DNA from: Tubiluchus corallicola
Taxonomy: Eukaryota > Priapulida > Priapulimorpha > Priapulimorphida > Tubiluchidae
DNA: 64,000 nt
NCBI GenBank assembly: GCA_030141605.1
Contig: JAQGDQ010000031.1
Coordinates: 248,001 to 312,000, forward strand
Direction: 5' to 3'
This document shows, piece by piece, positions 34,401-56,649 of the stretch. Position 1 is the stretch's first letter; every line of letters starts with the position of its first letter. Position numbers and translations under genes: made by a program. Under the pieces are notes generated by a model. It had not been told where the DNA came from. It saw nothing but the letters and a program-made list of their open reading frames with translations, and ran no database searches.

Positions 34401-37400
34401 ATCCGCCTGCAAAAAAACATAGGTTATCATTGAAGGAATGGCTCAGAAGAATATATAGAATGTCGAGGATTTGATTCAGAAAGCCCAAGAAAAGATTTTG
34501 AGGGACAGCATAGAATACCGAGATAATAACAAAAAATATAACAAAAGACATATAAAAGAAATGCCACGAAACATTGAGCAAATGACACTTTTAGTAACTC
34601 TTAAATTAAAAGCAAACCTGTGCAAGCGTAAAAGCACAATTATACTCACGATTGCTGCCCATCAATCCATAAATTCACAGAATCCCCTCTCACGTAGAAC
34701 AAATACTGATTTCCCCCATTTGCTGAACTAGTGGCATATGATATGAATGTAAGATCATCTGCTGATCCTCCAGCACCCGTATTAGGGACGTCAGTTTTCA
34801 CCCACTAAAGCAATACACCAAATACACAAATGACATAATTCTTTCGCATTAATCTATAATTAGCTATAACTTTCCAATAATTTTCCGGTATAGTAATAAT
34901 ATTTAATGTAGAAAAGCACCGTGTTAACATACAATGGTTGAATTAAATGTTAACATAAAAAGCCGATTGCCTAGATCACTTTTTGGCAAGACGTTTGACA
35001 ATGATGTTCAAAATGGTATTTGTTGGTCGTTAACTATGTTTAGTCCTTTGTAGAGCATAATATATACATGAACATCTTATTTAGACGTTGAACGTCTAAA
35101 AATTAGGCAGATTGGTGATAAATAAAAAATCTCATAACAAAGAAAATGGAAGCTACACAATGTTTTAATTCGAACCTCTGCTAATACACTACAAACAGTT
35201 TTATTTTTTGCGTTTTCCGCTTAGTCCAGCACAAACCGTTTACAATGCTTCACTAAATATAATCCAGGGCATCGTGTTTCCATGCTGTAGTTTATATATC
35301 GTGTATTGAGTTGTTGCGACTAGTGCTTTGTGTGTGTTTTTTTCTTTTGTGGTTTTTATTTACTATGTGCATAGTGCTTCTCCTCTGCTTGCATTCCTTT
35401 GCATGTGACTTTAGTGAATACGTTTATATTACAAAGTTCAAAACATTAATGTTTAGTAATCGCTTGTGCTTTTTACTAGAAGATAATTCATAGTGGTGGT
35501 TTGAAATGTCGTGTATATTTTTTTAGGAATCAGGAGGATTTTTTATTAAACTTCTCCACAGTAGGTTAAAGATTAAGTGTGTCACACACCGCATCTCAAC
35601 TACAACCGTCAGGTGACGTATGTGGGTAAAGTAAAGCCGTCTGCAGCGACAGTTCAGTAACTTCAACTGTTTTACGAGGACTTTACTTAATTATTCATTA
35701 GTCTGTGCGTAGAATGATTTACTAGTAAGATCGTGCTTGGGAACAAGAGAAAAGGAAAACTAAGTAAGGTTTTAGCTAGCTCTTAAAGCTGTTATTATTA
35801 ACAGGAGGTGCTGCGACGCATTGTCAAGAGTACACAAATGCGTTGTATGGTACACTTAACGTTTAACCTTTTTACGATCATCATCAAACGCTGGACCTGT
35901 GAAAAGGCTTATTGTACTGCTTCTTGACATTAAGAATTATCTCCATGCTTGTTAAATTGGTTATACTTTTCTTAGAACATTTTCCTCCTTTAAATATGCT
36001 GCATAACTTTAGTTTTTTATTTGACACAAATTTTAACACAAAACAGAATTTGATAAAATTTTACTTACCATACACGTTGTTATTTCATCCAAGTTAGTAT
36101 CAATGACATTGTTTAGCTTTATATAGTCGCTAGTTCCACGTACAGGAAATGTAACCATCATCGCGTCGGTTTCAACTTGTGGCGCAACTTCAACGTTAAA
36201 ACACGTGGGTGTTAAGCCTGGAATTAAAATCAATCTGGAACCAACACTTTAAAAGGATAGTCATACATCGGAAAAAAAATCAAAAGAAGAGCAACTAGGT
36301 TTGTACTCAGTGACTATAAATAATCATAGCAGCGTATCAAACTCAGGAAAAAGTCACAATTAGTTTTGGCTGCGATTAGAGTTAGGGTTAGCATGGGGTT
36401 ATTAGGGTTATTTCTTTTTCATGTGCTTTTTCCGGTGACCTTTTTCCTGTAATTTTTTCTGTACTTTTTAACTGTGGCCTTTTATCAGTGTCCTTTTACC
36501 TGGATTCCGATATTCACCGGCGGGAAATAACAGGCTTTGGCATTTGCACAGTGTATGCGGTATTTTTACTGTATTGCTGGGAAAACAGTTTGAAGATCTA
36601 AATATTGCCTCCATTGAGTTCGACATGCTCGATTAATTAGGAATTGCATTTCATTTCAGTTCGGTTCTGAATGACATCTGAACTTGCAGCTTTTTGACCG
36701 GTAATCAGTGTACAAGAAACAGCCTATTTCTTGCTGGGCTTAATTTATACCTTCCATTTCGTCTGGTCAGGACATTTAGTTTGATACTAAAAGTTACTGA
36801 TTTTCGATACTGGAAAAAATTGTGTGCTCGTACTTTTGATTTTTGGCCCGTAGCGAAAATTTTTCCACAGGCACGTGGCCAATATTTAACTGTTACTAGA
36901 ACTCGACCCTACCAAGCCACACACCAAATTTGTGACACTCTTGATCAAAAATGTAAGAAAAAATCCAGCCTAAAACAAGAACAACGAAGCCCCCGCCACG
37001 TCACATACAGATTTCCTGGTGCGTGTGTGCACTGTGTGACATTCACGACCCTTACCTTGTGCGTTTGCGAGCTATTAAAGAAACAAAAATGCATAAGAAT
37101 AAAAAGTAAAAAGACGACGGGGTGTAAATCGAAAATATTGTGCTATGTTGAAAATTGTTATTATTTTACAGGTGCAGTTACCTTCTAAATCATCAACTCC
37201 AGATTTAACTGCCTTTTTAAACTTGTGAAGGTAGGGCTGCAATGGGTTGAAATATCCTGTAAATAATAATATTTGAAGTTAAGTTACAAGCTAAAAACTG
37301 CACAATTGAAATCAAAAGCAATAAATTTTATTGACAGGCATAATTTATTTTTACATATTAAAACTCAGATCTTGTGTTTTTTAAGAGACCATGTGCAGTG

Positions 37401-40337
37401 GCGTAGGGTGGATTTGACTGCTCTATACGGTACCTGTATTTATATAGTTAGATTTACTGTTTAGCTATTTTTAGCAGGCTTTGTTGTTTTTTTAATGACC
37501 TTGCAGCTTTTACAGTCTTTTTCTTTATACTGTCCATGCGATTATGAGATACTTCTATTGTTTGTTATGAAACACCTGTGCCTTGAAGATGAAGGGTGCG
37601 CGGTAAAAGTGGCACAGAAAAAGATGACACAGTAAAATGGCACGGTAAGAATGGCACAGGAAAAAATGGCACTGGTAAAAATGGCACAGGAAAAATGCAC
37701 ATGCGATATTTTGATGCAGTTAGTTTTTATAATAAAACTAGAATGCTCTCAGTAGAAGCAGATCTCTGCCAAAGCCGAACAATCCTAAACTTATTCGTCT
37801 GATTCTTCTGATTAAAAAAACTTAACACAAAGATAAACATTGTTCCACATAGCGTTTGTCTATCGTTTAACAATTCATTTTGGTGATTGTAATAGACTGA
37901 CAGATATATACCTACCAAGTCATTTATAAGGCTGTACCTATTAATAAAAAAGTTTGGTGGAGATAACAAAAAAGAAGTACTAAACACTCATTACACATTA
38001 ATAAAAAAATTGAGTAGAGATGGCAGAAAAGAAGAACTAAACACTCCGTCTGAGATCTTCTTGAAGTAGCTCACGAATATTTTTTGTACGTAGTGTTCGG
38101 TTAAGTTTTGAGAAAAAAGAACCGGCAGAAAGATTCCCATTTTGGCAGCACCTAAGCCCGCCTTTCTTCACAAAGTTTCATAGAAATCGGTTAGATAGTT
38201 TTTGCATAATAGGCTTACGGCCTCAACAGACAAAGACAATCAAACAAACAATCAAACAAACAGACATAACTTCTTTGGCAGCAGTAGCTAAAATAATCAT
38301 CCCCATTATCCCCCACTGTAACCCTAACCTTAAACACATATACTTACACCAAATCTAAACACTTTACCAAGTGCACCATTTTTATCTACTTTCTATTTGT
38401 GCGATTTTTTTCCTTTGCCACTTTGTTCTGTGTCATTTTTACCGTGCCATTTTTTCCTGTGCCTTTTTCCTGTGCCATTTTTACCTACTTTTTATTTGTG
38501 CCATTTTTTTCCTGCGCCATTTTTTTCCTTGAACCATTTTTATACCGTGATATTTTTTCTGTGCCATTTTTTACCTACATTCACGTGGAAAATAATTATT
38601 ATGTATAGTATGATAGATTTTATTATAATAATTTCTGAAAAAATAAATTATTTAAATTTGCACGTATATGATTTTTACCCAAATTCATTCCAGAGATGTT
38701 GAGAACAGACAAAAAAGGTTTTTCACCATGGAATGCTGTATTTGGAACTGGCTGATATAAATGAATTTGTTCGCTAGAACTAAGCGTTCGGTTTACGTAA
38801 CGGCGTATCAGAATATCTATGCAGATGAGATGTACAGGTACCAAACCATATACATGTAGTGTTTATATATTATACAAATAATTTTAAATTGAACTTTATC
38901 GGCAGCCAGGTCGTGCGATCAATGATAAAAAGTAATTAGGATAAAGGTTTAAAACTTGAAAAACTGTTACTATTGTCATTGCAGCTTTTCTTGTTTGACT
39001 CAGGGCGCGCACGAATGCATAACCCCCGCTTCAACAACTTGTATGAGACAGACTTTTACTCGTCCGAGGACTAAAACATTTTACCAACTTTGTTTATTAA
39101 CGTGCTTTAATTTACTGTTTCAGACAAATTGATCGCGCTGTTGTCTGTCTCAGACAAAACCAGGGCCGGCTTCACAAAGCTATCACTAAGTTATTACATG
39201 TTACTAACGGCTTTGTGAAACGGGCCCAGAACAGGTCAACAAAAACAATTGTTTTGGTCACGTGTCATCATCACCCATGCACAGTTTGCTTTATATAAAA
39301 GTTGCCGTATGCAGGAAAATTTTATCTGAGACAATTTTGGCAGAAAGAACGACTTTTTGCAGAAAATTTTTTACCACATGCATCTAATATAATTAGTCAG
39401 TTTTCTACAGTTTGATACGGCCGCACACTTTACAAAGTAGCTTACCCGATATATTTCCAGCCTTTCTCCTTCTGTAACCGCTGCTTCCCCTGTATACATT
39501 ACGACTTTCACCTGATTGCGCCATTATATCCAGACAAATAAAAAGAAATCCAGCCACGGAATACTAAAATAAATAGATAAATAGTTGTGCATCACTTTCT
39601 TTTCTCAGAGACGTTTAAGCTACATTATTATAATATTGTACCGTTTCTGGCAATAAATTATCCACTAATACTAGAAAGGAAATTGATTTTAGTTTTTGTG
39701 GACAAAGACTTTTGCAAGATTTACATAATACCATGTATGAATATTTGACTGTAATAAGTTATGCTGCAGAGGAGCAAGTCACTGCAGAAAACTAAGTCCG
39801 TAAAGCAAGTGTGAATGTTGGACCTGACCGAGTTACACTGCACATGATTCATACACCAAATGTAAATGTTGGATCGGGTCAAGTTACACTGCATAGGATT
39901 TAACTGTATCAAGTGTAAATGATAAACTAGACTGAAATGCATTGCAGAGCATAAAGTATGTATTAAGTGAAAATGTCAGTTTGGATCAAGTTACACTGTA
40001 AACGACCTAGTCCGCATCAAGTGTAAATGTCAGACTGGACCGAGTTACATTGTATAGGGAAGAACCTGTGCCAAGTGCAAAAACCTATCCAACTTGCACT
40101 GAAACAGACTTAATCCGCATCAAGCATAGCAGAGTTACACAACAGTGGCCAACTAGTGAGATGTTTTGGTCTGAACTAGCTTTGTCAGTGTAAATCGGGT
40201 ATTAATAAAGTAATTATTTCAAATGGCATGTACTTTTTTGGCTTCTGAGTTTTAATAAAATTTGAACGTTTTTAATTTTTAAATGCTACTTACGGTAATG
40301 AAATTATTTCAACTGAAAAGCTTACCCATCTCCTCAT
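31192..40337 (-). CDS. Secreted pentraxin-like protein A (PTX-A), 8 exons
   Basis: The exons join in consistent phase to 360 aa (signal peptide exon partly inferred). The order is a hydrophobic signal peptide (VAGFLFICLDIMA, likely cut before QSGESR) and a basic linker (GYRRRK). A pentraxin/LamG-type domain follows at about residues 88-265. It shows TSDYIKLNNVI, LDEITTCMWVKTD, DDLTFISYAT, GDSVNLWIDG, NNQWHSVCAGYD, SGGCLIFGQDQTDVGTGF and ASQSFRGMVTGIIV. A 95-residue C-terminal extension has cysteines at MTESCSNN, STC and RVC. The GQ(D/E)Q...QSF segment is the usual pentraxin calcium-site region. Pentraxins are secreted calcium-dependent recognition proteins; binding to microbes or glycans is an inference. 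PTX-B next door is a close paralogue. Other LamG-fold families are possible. Confidence 0.75.
32293..32457 (-). CDS. PTX-A exon 7 (calcium-site segment)
   Basis: Acceptor TTCAAG|CCGGTA and donor ATAG|GTAATG, 165 nt. It encodes SIQSGGCLIFGQDQTDVGTG and FTASQSFRGMVTGIIVADTL, the most pentraxin-like stretch. Confidence 0.85.
33242..33360 (-). CDS. PTX-A exon 6
   Basis: Acceptor TTTTAG|GACGCC and donor GAAA|GTAAGA, 119 nt. It encodes LRNNQWHSVCAGYDTATN, with the second conserved cysteine, and SVDGVVE. Confidence 0.85.
34650..34804 (-). CDS. PTX-A exon 5
   Basis: Acceptor CTTTAG|TGGGTG and donor AATC|GTGAGT, 155 nt. It encodes WVKTDVPNTGAGG, DDLTFISYATSS and YVRGDSVNLWIDGQQ. Confidence 0.85.
36069..36217 (-). 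CDS. PTX-A exon 4 (start of pentraxin domain)
   Basis: Acceptor TTCCAG|GCTTAA and donor ATG|GTAAGT, 149 nt. It encodes VTFPVRGTSDYIKLNNVI and ends EITTCM, the first conserved cysteine. Confidence 0.85.
36365..36505 (-). repeat. Isolated arm of the foldback-like family with telomere-like words
   Basis: 'cttttttcctgt/ccttttaccgtgg'-type words like those in the right arms of FBL-1/2/3, preceded by gttagggttag...ttagggtta. No matching left arm was seen nearby, so this is a fragment in a PTX-A intron. Confidence 0.45.
37182..37256 (-). CDS. PTX-A exon 3 (linker)
   Basis: Acceptor TTTACAG|GATATT and donor GAAG|GTAACT. It encodes FNPLQPYLHKFKKAVKSG. It matches PTX-B exon 3 in phase and in the ending SG..(D/E)..E. 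Confidence 0.7.
37596..38585. mobile_element. Foldback-like element, copy 2 (FBL-2)
   Basis: This is the best-preserved copy. Six to seven tandem 'ggcacaggaaaaaat/ggcacggtaagaat' words lie at the left (37596-37700). About ten inverted 'cctgtgccatttttac' words lie at the right (38390-38585), ending ttacctacattca. The core is shared with FBL-1 and FBL-3. It lies in the PTX-A intron between exons 2 and 3. The repeated F/P/C-rich open frames at the right come from the array. Confidence 0.85.
39446..39563 (-). CDS. PTX-A exon 2 (signal peptide and basic linker)
   Basis: Acceptor TTTTAG|TATTCC and donor TCGG|GTAAGC, phase 1 out. It encodes YSVAGFLFICLDIMAQSGES, then a Tyr/Arg-rich stretch. The internal Met is the only in-exon ATG, but the hydrophobic run before it argues for an upstream start. 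Confidence 0.7.
39790..40145. repeat. Degenerate ~51-54-bp tandem array
   Basis: A unit like 'caagtgtaaatgtcagactggaccgagttacactgtatagga' recurs about six times at 51-54-bp spacing (e.g. 39814, 39865, 39918, 39972, 40026) in PTX-A intron 1. The units are heavily diverged. Confidence 0.7.
40326..40337 (-). CDS. PTX-A exon 1 (12-nt start exon, tentative)
   Basis: ATG AGG AGA TGG | GTAAGC gives MRRW in phase 0, which joins the hydrophobic exon 2 into a normal signal peptide. The parallel with PTX-B, whose 27-nt first exon ends at the same point, supports it. Other upstream ATGs remain possible. Confidence 0.4.
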
Positions 40338-42106
40338 TGATGGTGAGTGCGTCATACTTCACAAAGGAGAATCTTTATTTACTAAAAGATAAGCGAGGCG
40401 AAGAAGACTCTAAATATATTCGTTTGGGCCACCACAACTAACTGCGGCTGCGGCGTGGTCAACAAGACAGTTATAAAGTAGCCTTCGAAGTAAGTGACCT
40501 GTGGTAAAGAGAAAAATTACAGCTGTATGCCATGTTACCAAAACATGCTAAGGGACGCGGTATAAAGCCTTTTTGACTGAGTTTTTTTTGTCGACGTCAA
40601 AGCAACGACCGTTGTTACTGCCTCCATAGTCTTATTATGCTACTATGAAATTTCACTTTTTAGCCTGGTTATGGACCGGCTCTGACAGCAAAAGCTAGCG
40701 TTGACACGGTACAGGAATTACCAGTGAACCACAACAAATTGTCATTAAACTATAATGTAAGTTGCTTGACGCTAAACCCAGGTGCAGCAATAAAAAAAGT
40801 CACTCGATTATATTCACAGTTATTTATTCATTTACCTATATTTTCTTAATAATTTACTTTGCAATTGATGCGCTACGTCAGTCAGTCTGTTACATTGTTG
40901 TGAGCGTGGCTGTACGTTTATTGTTAACTGAAAAGATCATAATTTAAATGCAAATGAAACTTTAATTACACGATTCAATGCTAAAAAATAACTATGTAGC
41001 AAGCTTTTTCCCTAGTAACTAAGACAATAAGTTCTTTGTTCCTTCACAAGGAACCTACATGACTATGACTATACAGTTTGTAGTCTGCTGGACTGAATGA
41101 AAAAAATTCCAGTACCGCGTACTCCGTTCAAATAGACATGTCATTCACTATATGAAATTGTTTTTTAATAAGAAACAATGCAGAAGGATAAGAAAAGGGG
41201 TACCAGAAGTAGGTTTCAGAAAAATCATCCTAAAAATTGTATTACTTTATAGAAACTTTATGCATGTACCGTACTCGCGTTAAAAGGATTTTTTGTTTGT
41301 TTTCATTTTAAATTTGTTCCGACTGCGCCATTACATGACGTCATATACGCACAACGTAAATCAGAGTAAGAAAAGGCAATGTTAAACTATATCCTAAAAA
41401 ATTTTCCATGCAAAGTGACTTAGCATTTCGCTTACCTGCTTGAAAGACATATGTAATTAGAAAAGAAAATTATTAGTTATTTAAAATGTTTTCACCAATT
41501 GGTAAAATGGCGTTGAAACACCTCCCGGTACACCGCTCACTAACTAAAAAACGCATTTTTAATCTTATTGACAAGAAACAGTAATCTAAAATTTTGCTTA
41601 GCTAGTGACATGTGCGCTACGAATCCTCTGATTATTACTTATCGTTAAAATGCTGCGTCTAGCGGTCATCGCTGGAATCTAAATGTACATGTATTATACA
41701 ACGTTACTGCTGACACAAGCCCCGTATGCAAAAAGACAGTGTGTAAGTTGTATAAAATTTCAAGAGACGAATTTATTAAATTTTATGTAAGTGGATTGTT
41801 TTTGCGCTTTGAGCGTTGGCACGCAAATCACTGCATGCTTCACTTATTTTTTTAAGAAATTAAATGAGCCGAAAACTTTAGTCTACATGACTGCGATTTC
41901 ACTAAGAAAAATCGACCTAGTTATGTATGGGTGACGATTAGAAGTTCTATATTAGAAACTAAAACTGTAAATGAAACTGGGTTTTTAAAAAAATAAGAAA
42001 TCTGTGCAATGGATTTGACGCCTTAGTACTTAGTAGGCGTACAAGTATAAATGAATTGTTGAGCAGAAAATGGCAATCAAAATGGGCAGATTTTAAGAGC
42101 CTTATT
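40338..42106. other. Intergenic between PTX-A and PTX-B, no gene seen
   Basis: PTX-A promoter region and unremarkable AT-rich sequence. A GCGTCTAGCGG motif lies at 41654-41664. Confidence 0.45.
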
Positions 42107-42157
42107 TAATGTTTATTTTGTTTTATAATCCGTCAAATTGTTACAACTATAGCAGGA

Positions 42158-42286
<129 letters not shown>

Positions 42287-42691
42287 GACAGTCAAACCGG
42301 ATTGCAAATAAAGTTGCCGCTAAGCGAGTTTGGCATTATAAATGGAGCGTTATTACGAGTTATGATCGTCGTCGTCGTCGTCATCATCATCATCATTATT
42401 ATTACTATTATTTTATTTCGAGCATAAAAATATACAGAGCATGGATTTTTTTCATTTATTATTTTAATGTTTATTTTACTGCATAATCCACCAAACAATT
42501 ATTTTATAGCACGACTCATTTAACAGAATGACAATTGAAAAACAATAATGGGGCAAGAGTTTACAGCCCGAGTACACAACTTTTTAATAGCTTTATAATT
42601 ATAGGGTTGAGCAAAGTTGCCAACTCTATTACAAAAAGTGCGAGAATTTGAGATGGTGAAATAAGGAGAGAATAATTACGGTGAGGAAAGA

Positions 42692-42743
42692 ACGGTGTGT
42701 GTGTGTGTGTGTGCGTGCGTGCGTGCGTGTGTGCGTGCGTGTG
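42692..42743 (+). repeat. (GT)n/(GTGC)n microsatellite
   Basis: Alternating GT passing into GCGT tetranucleotides. Confidence 0.9.
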
Positions 42744-43127
42744 GTGTGCTAAAACGTGGCAACAAGGAGTTTGATACATCGTGTGAGTTCTTAACATATG
42801 ATAAACGTGCATTTGAATGAGTCGAATTAACAAATCAGCCTAGCTAAAAATACCGACACAAAATCAAATATATTACGTGTGTGTTTGTACATACATATTC
42901 TTCCATCAATCCCATTTTTTGCTTTATTTGTGGTTTGACAAAGTTGACAAATGACCTATTGATGAAAATATATCACAACACAAATGCCGTTTTCAGATTT
43001 TTAAATTCAATAATTATACTAAGCATAGGCTCTGTCGTCTGACAATGATACATTTGTCACTCTTCAGTACACAAAGCCAGTAAATAACGTTATATTTTAT
43101 ACAGAATGTACTGTCACAAAAATATGT

Positions 43128-52873
<9,746 letters not shown>

Positions 52874-54417
52874 ATTTGCCGAAAAGAATTTTTCTGTAGT
52901 AATTAAAACAGTGTTTACGCAGAAAACCTTCTGTTAGCAACTGCGCCAGAAAGTGCCATCGTGCTCTGTAAATTATTGTTATACGTCGCGCTAGAACCGG
53001 TCAAGCACATAACATGAAAAAAGTGATATCAAAATAGGTCCTGACCTATTATTAAAATGAGGAAATCGTATTGTCGTGCATGTAAGAAGTTTGCATCGAG
53101 CAAAGGACATGTTTATAAACTTACTGACCCCCGTACCATGTACGATTAATTTGTTCCGTGAGAACGCATTTATAACTCATTAATATTTTACACTTGTCAA
53201 TGTTTCCTGAATCGTTGATAATTTTAGTGCAATGGTGTTTTATATCTTATACAAAGGAATTTTATATCATCATGAGAAAATAATGTTGGCAAAATTTAAT
53301 GTGACCGAAAATAATGTAGCCTAAACTTCGCATGACCATTTGAACTATTAACTAGTTTTTAATGGTTGTCTTAGATTACGTGCTTACAGCAGTAACACAG
53401 TTTTTAATGTTAATTTAAATTAAAGTACTTAGCTAAGACATCGTCAACTATAATCGTAATGCAACACTAATTAATACTAGAAGTTAATATGCAGTTCTAA
53501 TAAAAATAGCACGTTTTTCACCATCAAGTACTGCAACAATCTATCATTATAGCCTTAAGGTGGATAGCTTTACCTGCAGGTAACATAAAATTTGCAGCTT
53601 AATGTGTTAGATCGGTAAGTATGGAATTTCTTTCATCGGCAAAACAAACATTTAATTCTAGTAATATGCAGTCTTTAAATCGTTACTTTTTTGCATAGAT
53701 CAGCAAAACACTAAATGTTCCTCATTGATGACATACATTTTTAAACGTTCTTGCTTCAAAACAACGGCGATACTTGAATAGGTGTCAACGTAGGAAGCAA
53801 TCTACTCTAATTAAAAACAATAAACATAATTTACAGGAAATCACAACTAGCGCTTTTAAACAACTTGCCCTTTTTTGCCCCAAAAATGGCCAAATTAATT
53901 TATAATTTTAACACATTCAATTTAACAGATCATTTCTGTAAGTACGAAATCCACAGTACCGAAAAAACACTCGCACAAAACACCGTTGCAAATCAAGCAC
54001 AGCACACAAATTTTCAAGAATGTGGTACAGAAATATAAAAGAAACCGTTTGCCTTGGGATAAACAAATAAACACTGGAATATAACAGTTTTGGGGTGTTT
54101 TCGGGAGAGCAAAATTTGCAGAAAAGCTATTAATAGTAACAAACAGAAAATATGAGCTTCGACCTTTTCATTTTTCCTTGGTCAAATATTGACATTGACG
54201 TCGGCCAAGAAGTTCAGGGTTCAAGTCGGCATTGATGCGAGCTTCAGTTTGTTACAAACAATACCAAAAACATGAAAACTAAACAGGAATTTGAAGGAAT
54301 AACGTGCATAAATTTTCTCTTACCGCCTCTATTACTGGCTGTTTTACGGAACCGGTGCTTCGATGGAAAACGCACTGTCCACGCTCTTAATGAATCGACC
54401 GGAACAATTACGTGCCT
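52874..54417. other. PTX-B upstream region, no gene seen
   Basis: AT-rich. It presumably includes the PTX-B promoter; no TATA box stood out. Confidence 0.4.
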
Positions 54418-55290
54418 GCAAATGTAGATAAAATGGCACAGTAAAAATTGCATAGGAAAAAATAGCACAAATGAAAACGTAGGAAAAAAGTTGTATATAT
54501 GTTATTTTGATGCATATAATTTGTATGACAAGACTAGAATGCGCTCAGCAGGAAACAGACCTCCGCCAAGGTCGAAAAACCCGTTCGTTCTTTTAATAGA
54601 AAAAACTTAAAACAAAGTTTTATAATAACATGCTATAATATACCTATATAAGTATTATACAGACTAGCAAAGGACCCAAAAATATTTCGTTTATTAAACA
54701 GAATTATAATGAATAATGCACAAACTTTCCACATAGTGTTTGTCTTAACCATTTTGCTTTGGCAATAGACTGATAAACGTAACTAGCTCGTAGTTGTCTG
54801 TCCTGGTAGAGATAATAAAACAAGAATTCCCCTCTCTTGTAGCTAAGTCCTCATCTTCCCAAAAAGCTATAACACTCCGTCTGAGACCTCTACGAATTGC
54901 TTCACCGATGTTTTTGTACGTAGTGTTCGGTCAGGTTTTGTGAAAACAAAGAACGTGCGAAAAAACATATGCTTTTCTTGGCAGTAGTGCTCCATCCCCT
55001 ATCCAGGAATCTGGTCAAAAATGTGTCTTTCTTTTCTCCTACTCACCTTCGTAGAAATCTATTAGGTGCGCCTTTGGGTAATAGACTTGCAGCTATATAA
55101 CAGGCAAAAAACAAACAGCATTGAAGCATAACTTCCTTGGTAGAGGTCAAAATAACGAAAATAATTATCCCACACAATAACTCATGTTGTGTAAGTCGTT
55201 TGTCCCACTTTTCCTATTTTTCCACTTTCACACTTTTTTCCTGTGTTTTTTTCCTATGCCATTTTTACTTGCGTTTTTTTACCGTGCAGC
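54418..55290. mobile_element. Foldback-like element, copy 3 (FBL-3)
   Basis: It begins aatgtagataaaatggcacag, the inverted form of the outermost right end of FBL-1 and FBL-2 (cattttttacctacatt). Its core shows caagactagaatgcgctcagcagga, ttaaaacaaag, ttgtacgtagtgttcgg and gcataacttccttggtagagg, all shared with the other copies. The right array is shorter (55200-55290). Confidence 0.8.
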
Positions 55291-56479
55291 GGTGCACCCA
55301 CGCCGGGACACTGATTCGTAAGAGGTGTCTATTTATAATATCACCCTGTGATCACCATCGTGATCCTGCATGAAGCGCGCATGAGAAAAAAATAAATTTT
55401 ATTGAAAAATTAATTACGCTTCAAGTAATTTCATAGAACGCGCGAAAAAAGATTTACAAAAGTGGTTAACGCTTAAGTTCATCGTAAAGACAAATTTCGT
55501 GTTTTATACTAATAGATATGTAAGAATTATATAGAGTTTACGATGAAATTTTCATGTTGCATAATGCATTACTGGAAGCAAGGTGTTCGCTACGTAAAAA
55601 AAGCCAAGTGTGCATACCGTCTTTACTGAGGAAATAATGTCAAACTGCGGAAATTCGACTACATAAAAATAAAGTTAAAGTTTGTTAAATGAAACTTATA
55701 AAATGGAGTAACGCATAGGCCTGCTATTCTGTGTTAACAAAAGCAATTGAAATTCAGTAGCGAGTAACATTACATGAAAAGAAGGTACGTTAAGAGACTG
55801 ATAATAATTAAAAAAGGCCTTGAGGTCTGGCCACGTCGAGACTGGGTTCAGCAACAATCAGTCAGACCGGCAGCGCAGTTACCCGTGTGACCTTCATTCT
55901 GTCACTCCTACGTCGACTACATCTCCTTGTACGGATGTTTTTCGTTTGGTTTGCCCAAGTAGTTACGCTAACCTCGTAAGGGTTAAGCTAGATTTAGCGC
56001 AAAAGCTGTTCCACTTCTCCGGTAATCGCCGAACAAAAATAGCGAGAAAGCCAAGTGCGTTCTTTCACGTCATCGGGTCTCACCAGAGGGATATACTTCT
56101 GCGGGTCGCCAGAACGGCTTTGTCCCGATACTAGTGATCTCAGCGTCAAGCTTCGTAACTGTGTAAATCCATAAAGCTGCCCATAAGCTGTTTACAACGA
56201 CAACATAACTATTCATAAACTAAATTGTAATCCATACAGACTCTACCACTGCTATTTACAACAAAAATACTTCATCAAAGAGAAACTGCATCTCTGCTCA
56301 AGGATCTTACGCTTACTGCCCGCAGCTGCGGAAAAGCAAGTACCGTCAACTGCTACCATCAGAAAAACGTACCTTTTGACACAAGTCCTGAACTCAGTGA
56401 GTCCCAGCAACTGATAAGCGTGGATCCGTGAAAACAAAGGTCAACAGGAACAAGCAGACATGTCAAGGATAGCTGGTTC
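55291..56479. other. Intergenic, unassigned
   Basis: A GC-richer stretch (55820-56140) holds a 104-codon plus-strand open frame with no recognised domain. Otherwise AT-rich. Confidence 0.35.
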
Positions 56480-56640
56480 GAAACCACTTGATGCCAAACC
56501 ATGCCAGGTGCAAGCCGGACAAGCCAACAGAGCCCGTAATTTGCATAGCTTATGTGGGATGCTGTAAAAATATAAGGCAGCGTCTTTTTAACTGCTGCCA
56601 AGTAAAATAGTATGCCACTTTTTCTTTCACATCGAATGAC
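56480..56640 (-). pseudogene. Fragment resembling an uncharacterised metazoan protein family
   Basis: The minus-strand translation LAAVKKTLPYIFTASHISYA followed by NYGLCWLV resembles the '...MLPYFFAAGHxNYARYxxYYL...' block of a family of unnamed, repeat-associated proteins in many invertebrate genomes. The flanking frames are disrupted. The match is from memory and short. Confidence 0.3.
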
Positions 56641-56649
56641 TAACATCAT

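Noticed and set aside
55820-56134. 104-codon GC-richer open frame as a gene
   Set aside because: No domain, no promoter or splice evidence; left as unassigned sequence.
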